NCBI GenBank assembly: GCA_050694275.1
Contig: JBOGXF010000184.1
Coordinates: 1 to 9,864, forward strand
DNA length: 9,864 bases
Origin: JBOGXF01 sp050694275
GTDB taxonomy: Bacteria; Actinomycetota; CADDZG01; WHSQ01
Reading direction: 5' to 3'
Shown: positions 5,871-9,864 of the stretch, in pieces
How the letters are laid out: the number at the start of each line of letters is the position of its first letter
Position numbering within the stretch: position 1 is the first letter of the stretch
Made by a program: the position numbers and the translations under genes
The notes under the pieces: generated by a model
Database searches by the model: none
What the model was told of the DNA's origin: nothing
Seen by the model: the letters and a program-made list of their open reading frames with translations, nothing else

Positions 5871-7274
5871 GTGAGCGACTACCGGATCGAGAGGGACAGC
5901 CTCGGTGAGGTGAGAGTTCCGGCCGACGCGCTGTACGGTGCCCAGACCCAGCGCGCGCGCGAGAACTATCCCGTGTCGGGATACCCTCCCCAACCCGATT
6001 ACTTGTGGGGCATGGTCACGATCAAGAAGGCAGCCGCCCTCGCCAACATGGACACGGGCCGTCTGGATCGAGGCATCGGTGAGGCGATCGTGAAGGCGGC
6101 CGACGAGGCCCTCGCCGGAGAGCTTGACGAGCACTTCGTCGTCGACCCGTGGCAGGCGGGGGCCGGGGTGTCCCACAACATGAACGTCAACGAGGTGCTT
6201 GCCAACCGCGCCTCGGACCTGCTCGGAGGGGGCCGCGGAACCGATCGCAAGGTCCATCCCAACGACCACGTCAACATGGCGCAGTCGTCGAACGATACGA
6301 ACCCGACCGCCGTGCGCCTGGGCGCGCTGAGGGTCGCGCCCACGCTGATAGAGGCCCTCGAGGGGCTGCGCGATGCGCTGTCCGCCAAGGCCGAAGAGTT
6401 CGATCACGTCGTCAAGGCGGCGCGCACTCATTTGCAGGACGCGGTACCGATACGGCTGGGACAGGAGTTCTCCGGTTACGCCGCGGCGGTTGCGATCGCG
6501 ACCGAGCGCGTCCGCGCCGCCGCAGTCGCGCTCGAGGAACTGAACCTGGGGGCAACCGCGGCCGGGACGGGGATCAACGCCGAGCCGGCCTACATCGACG
6601 CCGTGGTCGAACGCTTGCGGGAGCTGACCGGATTCGACTTGCGTCGGGGCGAGAATTTCTTTCGCCTCACCCAGTCCGGCGCGGACATGGCACACCTTTC
6701 GAGCGCGGTCCGCAACGCCGCGGTCGAAATCTCGCGCATCGCCTCGGACCTGAGGCTGTTGTCGGCCGGCCCCCGTACCGCCATCGCCGAGATCATTCTC
6801 CCGCCGGTCCAGCCCGGCTCGTCGATCATGCCCGGCAAGGTCAATCCCGCAATGGCCGAGATGATGAACATGGTGTGCTTCCAGGTCATCGGGTGCGACG
6901 AGGTCTGTTCGCTCGCCGCGCACCTCGGCCAGCTCGATCTCAACGTGTGGTGGCCGGCGTTCGCCTACAACCTCTTGTTCGGCATGACGATCCTTCGTAA
7001 CGGCGTCAACCTCTTCACCGAGCGCTGTATCGTCGGGATCGAGGTCGACGAGGAGCGCTGCAAGTACTGGGTCGAGCAGTCGTTGATGCTCGTCACCGCT
7101 CTGACCGATTACATCGGTTACGAGGAGGCGGCCAAGCTGGCCAAGGAGGCGTTCGAGTCGCGCAAAACCATCCGCGAGATCGTGCTCGAGCGCGACCTCA
7201 TGCCGGAGGATCAGCTCGACAAGGTCCTCGACGCGACTCCGATGACCGAGCCCGGGGTGCCGGGCCGGTCGTGA
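5871..7274 (+). CDS. Class II fumarase/aspartase-family lyase
   Basis: A 467-residue cytosolic homotetramer-type enzyme that adds or removes water (fumarate/malate) or ammonia (fumarate/aspartate). Conserved blocks: NMNVNEVLANRA (103-114), HPNDHVNMAQSSNDTNPT (129-146), RTHLQDAVP (185-193, Thr186/His187) and the signature loop GSSIMPGKVNP (316-326) with the base Ser318, Lys323 and Asn325. Length fits both FumC and AspA. Some features lean to aspartase: WGMVTIKKAAALAN (46-59), LGQEF (196-200), NLGATAAGTGIN (225-236) and the C-terminal VLERDLMPEDQLDKVLD. PGKVNP and SSND are common in fumarases. The substrate loop reads GAGVSHN, with Val100 where FumC and AspA carry a substrate-contacting Thr. 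Start is GTG 5871, giving the family-typical N-terminus YRIERDSLGEV. I cannot decide between fumarase and aspartate ammonia-lyase, so no symbol is given. Confidence 0.93.
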   Translation: MSDYRIERDSLGEVRVPADALYGAQTQRARENYPVSGYPPQPDYLWGMVTIKKAAALANMDTGRLDRGIGEAIVKAADEALAGELDEHFVVDPWQAGAGVSHNMNVNEVLANRASDLLGGGRGTDRKVHPNDHVNMAQSSNDTNPTAVRLGALRVAPTLIEALEGLRDALSAKAEEFDHVVKAARTHLQDAVPIRLGQEFSGYAAAVAIATERVRAAAVALEELNLGATAAGTGINAEPAYIDAVVERLRELTGFDLRRGENFFRLTQSGADMAHLSSAVRNAAVEISRIASDLRLLSAGPRTAIAEIILPPVQPGSSIMPGKVNPAMAEMMNMVCFQVIGCDEVCSLAAHLGQLDLNVWWPAFAYNLLFGMTILRNGVNLFTERCIVGIEVDEERCKYWVEQSLMLVTALTDYIGYEEAAKLAKEAFESRKTIREIVLERDLMPEDQLDKVLDATPMTEPGVPGRS

Positions 7275-7283
7275 CGCGGATCG

Positions 7284-7313
7284 TTTTCGAGACCCGATAA
7301 TCGTCTACGAAAA
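7284..7313 (+). promoter_or_regulatory. Dyad enclosing a GATAAT -10 box before the LCP gene
   Basis: The 38-bp gap after the lyase gene contains imperfect dyad arms TTTTCGAGAC (7284-7293) and GTCTACGAAAA (7303-7313), with one bulged A. The centre CCGATAATC holds GATAAT (7296-7301), a 5/6 match to the TATAAT -10. The right arm reaches the A of the ATG at 7313, and transcription would begin about 5 nt before it. GTGACG (7271-7276) is a weak -35 candidate at an over-long 19-bp spacing. The arrangement suits a repressor site over the promoter, but an RNA hairpin at the lyase 3' end is also possible. Confidence 0.35.
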
Positions 7314-8737
7314 TGCGCCCGTTCAAGAAGAAACCAGAACCGTTTTCCGCCTACGGCGACTCCGGCGTGTTCCGGAGCATCCGGACGCGGGGGCGCAAGC
7401 ACATGCGGCACTGGTGGCAGTGGGCGCTCCTGGGCTTCTTCCTGCTGATCACCGCGACCGCGGGCTACGCTACCTACCGCTACTACGAGACCCAGGGCGA
7501 CATCCAGAACCCGGACATCGAGGTCGACGAGCGCGGCGAGGAGCTGGCGCCGTTCAACGCCATGCTGGTCGGATCGGACTCGCGCGCGGGGCTGACCGAA
7601 GAAGAACAGTTCGAGCTGGGCGCGGGGGCGGTCGGGGGAGCGCGCGCCGACACCCTGATCCTCGCCCACATCGACCCCGGCGAGAGCAAGGTGACGATGG
7701 TGCAGTTCCCGCGCGACCTCTACGTCCCGATCGCCGGCGGGGGAGACGACCGGATCAACTCGGCCCTCGCGGGGGGGCCGAATCAGCTCGTGCGCACGGT
7801 CAAGGCCCTCACCGGGCTCGAGATAAATCAGTACCTCCAGGTCAACATCGCCGGGTTCAGGGATCTCGTGAACGCCATCGGGGGGGTGGAGATCTGCATC
7901 ACCGAGCCGATCCCGTTCGACCCCAACACCGGGATCGAGGTCGCCGAGGACGAGCTCGGTCTCGTCAAGTTCGACGGCGAGCGCGCCCTGCGTTTCGTAC
8001 GGTCGCGCCGGTTTCCAACGGGCGACTTCGAGCGCATCCGCAACCAGCAGAAATTCCTCGCCGCCGCCATCGACAAGGTGACGTCGATCTCGACCGTGCT
8101 CAGTCCCGGCCGGATCAACAAGCTGCTTGATGTCGCCGGCGACAACGTCGCGACCGACAGGCACACCACCATCCTCGGTCTCAAGGACCTCGCAAACGAC
8201 CTCCGGCACTTCGATCCGGAGCATTACGAGGCGTACACGGTCCCGAATCTGGGCACCGCTCGCATCGATGGAGCGTCCGTCGTGCTCCCGGACATGCCTG
8301 CGATCAATCTGATGTTCGGGGCGATCGACGGCAACGAGTCGCCCGCCGAGGCCGACGGCGTCCCGAGCATCGCGCCGTCGACCATCCGGGTCGCCGTCTA
8401 CAACGGGACGACCGAAGAGGGTCTCGCGGCGACCACCGCAGCCCGGCTCAAGCGAGACACCAATGTGGGCGACGGCGGCGTCCGGGTGGTCGAGCGGGCC
8501 AATGCATTGCGCTCGAACTACAGGCAGACGGTCATCCGTTACGAACCGTCGGCGGAGGCGATGGCCGCGGTCATCGCCGCGGCGATGCCGAACGCCGAGC
8601 TCAAGGAGGGCAACACGCGCAGAGACGTGGACGTCGCGGTGATCGTCGGCCGGCGCGGAGGAAGAACTGCCGAGCTGATTCAGATCCTGCCGATCCCGAT
8701 CCCGCCGCCGGGCGACCTCCCCGCCGAATGCCGCTAA
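7313..8737 (+). CDS. LytR-CpsA-Psr (LCP) family glycopolymer ligase with LytR_C domain
   Basis: A 474-residue membrane-anchored enzyme. LCP proteins transfer lipid-linked glycopolymers (teichoic acid, arabinogalactan, capsule) to peptidoglycan outside the membrane. Order: a basic cytoplasmic N-terminus (1-33), one transmembrane helix (about 34-54), and the LCP domain (about 80-255) with MLVGSDSR (84-91), GARADTLILAHIDP (109-122), VQFPRDLYVPI (130-140), INSALAGG (148-155) and RFVRSRRFPTGDFERIRNQQ (227-246), which carry the Arg/Asp residues that bind pyrophosphate and metal. A spacer follows, then a LytR_C domain (about 357-447: TIRVAVYNGT, DVDVAVIVG), and a Pro-rich end with one Cys. Start ATG 7313 keeps the basic N-terminus; Met31 (7403) is an alternative. 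No Shine-Dalgarno sequence is seen. The gene ends 6 nt before a large hairpin. The polymer transferred is unknown. Confidence 0.93.
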   Translation: MRPFKKKPEPFSAYGDSGVFRSIRTRGRKHMRHWWQWALLGFFLLITATAGYATYRYYETQGDIQNPDIEVDERGEELAPFNAMLVGSDSRAGLTEEEQFELGAGAVGGARADTLILAHIDPGESKVTMVQFPRDLYVPIAGGGDDRINSALAGGPNQLVRTVKALTGLEINQYLQVNIAGFRDLVNAIGGVEICITEPIPFDPNTGIEVAEDELGLVKFDGERALRFVRSRRFPTGDFERIRNQQKFLAAAIDKVTSISTVLSPGRINKLLDVAGDNVATDRHTTILGLKDLANDLRHFDPEHYEAYTVPNLGTARIDGASVVLPDMPAINLMFGAIDGNESPAEADGVPSIAPSTIRVAVYNGTTEEGLAATTAARLKRDTNVGDGGVRVVERANALRSNYRQTVIRYEPSAEAMAAVIAAAMPNAELKEGNTRRDVDVAVIVGRRGGRTAELIQILPIPIPPPGDLPAECR

Positions 8738-8743
8738 CCCCCG

Positions 8744-8794
8744 TGCCGAGTGCTCACCACGGCACCTGAGAGGTGCTCTCACGAGCACTCGGCA
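8744..8794. terminator. Nested hairpin between convergent genes, probable bidirectional terminator
   Basis: Perfect 12-bp arms TGCCGAGTGCTC (8744-8755) and GAGCACTCGGCA (8783-8794) enclose 27 nt that can fold again, as GCACCT-gag-AGGTGC (8762-8776) or as the overlapping, mutually exclusive GAGAG-gtg-CTCTC (8768-8780). It starts 6 nt after the LCP stop and ends 11 nt before the stop of the convergent alkyltransferase gene, so it can serve both transcripts. No T-run follows on either strand. U-tract-less hairpins are common at gene ends in GC-rich actinobacteria. Confidence 0.6.
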
Positions 8795-8805
8795 ACGAAA
8801 TGAGT

Positions 8806-9417
8806 CTAGGAGTGGGCGCCTTCGAGTCGGAGCAGGAACTCCTTCTTGTCCACCCCGCCGCCGTAACCGCCGAGCGCGCCGCCGGCGCGCACCACGCGAT
8901 GGCACGGCACGACGATGGGGATCGGGTTCGATCCGAGCGCATTGCCGGCGGCACGGTTTCCTCTCGGGCTTCCGGCCTTTGCCGCGACCGCGCCGTAGGT
9001 CGTGACGTTCCCGTAGGGGATGCGAGCGGTCGCGGCGAGGACCCGACGCGTGAAGCCCTTGGTCAGCGCCCAGTCGATCGGCACGTCGAAGCTTCGCCTC
9101 CGGCCGTCGAAGTACTCGTCGAGCTCGCGCCTCACGTCGTCAAAACGCGCCGGTGCCTCGAGCACACGCGGCGACAGCTCCGACGCGAGGGTTGCGAGGG
9201 CATCGTCGACTCCCGACGAGACGTAGGCAAGCGTGACCAAGCCCTTCTTCGTGCGCGCCGCAAGGAGGGGGCCGAGCGGCGAATCGGCCAGCGCGTAGCA
9301 GATATCGGCCAGTCCGCGCTCGACCGCGGCGCCGGCCAGGCGATCCGCCGCCTGCCCGACTTCTTGTTCGTAGCGCAGCTTCCCCGCTCGGGCGAGCGCT
9401 CGCTCGATCTCTTTCAT
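8806..9417 (-). CDS. ogt: Methylated-DNA-[protein]-cysteine S-methyltransferase (O6-alkylguanine alkyltransferase)
   Basis: A 203-residue suicide DNA-repair protein that moves an alkyl group from O6-alkylguanine (and O4-alkylthymine) to its own cysteine. The C-terminal DNA-binding domain is clear: FTRRVLAATARIPYGNVTTYGAVA (122-145) with the base-flipping region Tyr141, RAAGNALGSNP (155-165) with the arginine-finger position, and the active-site PCHRVV (171-176, Cys172), then GGYGGGVDKKEFLLRLEG. The RNase-H-like N-terminal domain spans about 38-110. Residues 1-37, two charged helices (MKEIERALARAG ... QAADRLAGAAVERG), extend beyond a typical Ogt of 165-180 residues. ATG 9417 overlaps the sigma factor stop (ATGA), with GGGAGG 10 nt upstream; the open frame to 9585 is shadow. 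Co-transcription with an ECF sigma gene suggests stress-induced expression, possibly autoregulated. Ada-type regulatory domains are absent. Confidence 0.93.
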   Translation of the reverse strand: MKEIERALARAGKLRYEQEVGQAADRLAGAAVERGLADICYALADSPLGPLLAARTKKGLVTLAYVSSGVDDALATLASELSPRVLEAPARFDDVRRELDEYFDGRRRSFDVPIDWALTKGFTRRVLAATARIPYGNVTTYGAVAAKAGSPRGNRAAGNALGSNPIPIVVPCHRVVRAGGALGGYGGGVDKKEFLLRLEGAHS

Positions 9418-9864
9418 AGTTCCCACCCCTCCCGGAGCTTCTTGACGCCCTCGTGCACGTTCCGTCGGGCTGCCTCTTCGGATGTGTCCATGACCTGTGC
9501 GATGTCGCGGTATGTCAGATCGCCGACGAAGCGGCAGACGATCGCGGCGCGCTGTTTCGTGGGAAGCGCTCCGACCGCCTTCCACAGCGCGGGATCACCG
9601 TCGTGCGGCTCGACCGAGCGCTCCGGAACCGTCTCCAGCGGCCGGACTCGCCGCCTCGCTCGATGCAGATCGAGCGCCTTTCGGTGGGCGATGGTGAGCA
9701 ACCACGACCTGAGGTTGGAGCCGTCGCGCAGGCGTGGATAGGCCCGCAGAGCGGCGAGAAACGTTTCCTGGAAGCAGTCGTCGGCCGCGTCCCGGCCCAC
9801 CAGGGCGGCGAGAAAGCGGTAGACGTCGGTGCGATGCTCGTCGAGCAGCATCTGGAATGGTGGC
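9414..9864 (-). CDS. ECF-type RNA polymerase sigma factor (5' end at window edge)
   Basis: At least 145 residues of a sigma-70 family group 4 factor, counted from ATG 9851. Region 2 (DEHRTDVYRFLAALVG, CFQETFLAALRAYPRL, NLRSWLLTIAHRKALDLHRAR; residues 4-66) binds the -10 element and core polymerase. A short linker (about 67-87) lacks region 3. Region 4 (ALWKAVGALPTKQRAAIVCRF, DLTYRDIAQVMDTSEEAARRNV; 88-132) has the HTH that reads the -35. The frame stays open to the window edge, reading P-P-F-Q before Met1, and Phe before the DEHR helix is usual in region 2, so the true start is probably outside. The stop overlaps the alkyltransferase ATG by 4 nt (ATGA). No anti-sigma gene lies between them, which is unusual and may mean the repair protein or another locus controls activity. 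Confidence 0.9.
   Translation of the reverse strand, partial: PPFQMLLDEHRTDVYRFLAALVGRDAADDCFQETFLAALRAYPRLRDGSNLRSWLLTIAHRKALDLHRARRRVRPLETVPERSVEPHDGDPALWKAVGALPTKQRAAIVCRFVGDLTYRDIAQVMDTSEEAARRNVHEGVKKLREGWEL

Noticed and set aside
5349..6923. Minus-strand open frame of 524 codons
   Set aside because: Antisense to the lyase and DUF2007-like genes; long only because GC-rich third positions suppress stops in this frame.
7211..8905. Minus-strand open frame of 564 codons antisense to the LCP gene
   Set aside because: Longest frame in the window but Arg/Asp/Val-rich without motifs, and it crosses the intergenic hairpin.

Overview
The window is dense, GC-rich bacterial chromosome. Eleven protein genes cover nearly all of it, and no tRNA, rRNA, CRISPR array, insertion sequence or phage gene is visible. 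High GC, a LytR-CpsA-Psr wall protein, start codons with -10-like boxes directly upstream, and an ECF sigma factor coupled to a DNA-repair methyltransferase suggest an actinobacterial-type genome, perhaps an uncultivated lineage. The taxonomic call is an inference and rests on no marker gene.

Layout. (A) 1-1202, plus strand: three palindromic 9-bp repeats spaced exactly 11 bp apart, then a Phd/YefM-like DNA-binding protein with a winged-helix-like C-terminus and no toxin partner, overlapping a class I SAM methyltransferase. (B) 4157-1176, minus strand: an overlapping three-gene operon of a GT4 glycosyltransferase, a second SAM methyltransferase and a soluble alpha/alpha-toroid protein. Its last gene runs 27 nt into the 3' end of the methyltransferase of block A, so A and B converge. 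(C) 4216-8737, plus strand: acyl-CoA dehydrogenase, a coupled DUF2007-like membrane protein, a class II fumarase/aspartase-family lyase and an LCP-family cell-wall glycopolymer ligase. (D) 9864-8806, minus strand: an ECF sigma factor, open at the window edge, coupled by an ATGA overlap to an O6-alkylguanine-DNA alkyltransferase. A large nested hairpin at 8744-8794 separates C from D.

Function. Block B, possibly with the methyltransferase of block A, looks like a small glycan or glycolipid modification set. The nearby LCP protein could act on surface glycopolymers, but no direct link is shown. The acyl-CoA dehydrogenase and the lyase are central metabolism. Block D resembles an alkylation-response module in which the repair enzyme occupies the position usually held by an anti-sigma factor.

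The points most worth following up are the phased triple repeat in front of the Phd-like gene, the sigma factor/alkyltransferase pair, the recurring TAnnnT boxes exactly 6 nt before start codons, and the Val at a normally Thr substrate-loop position of the lyase.
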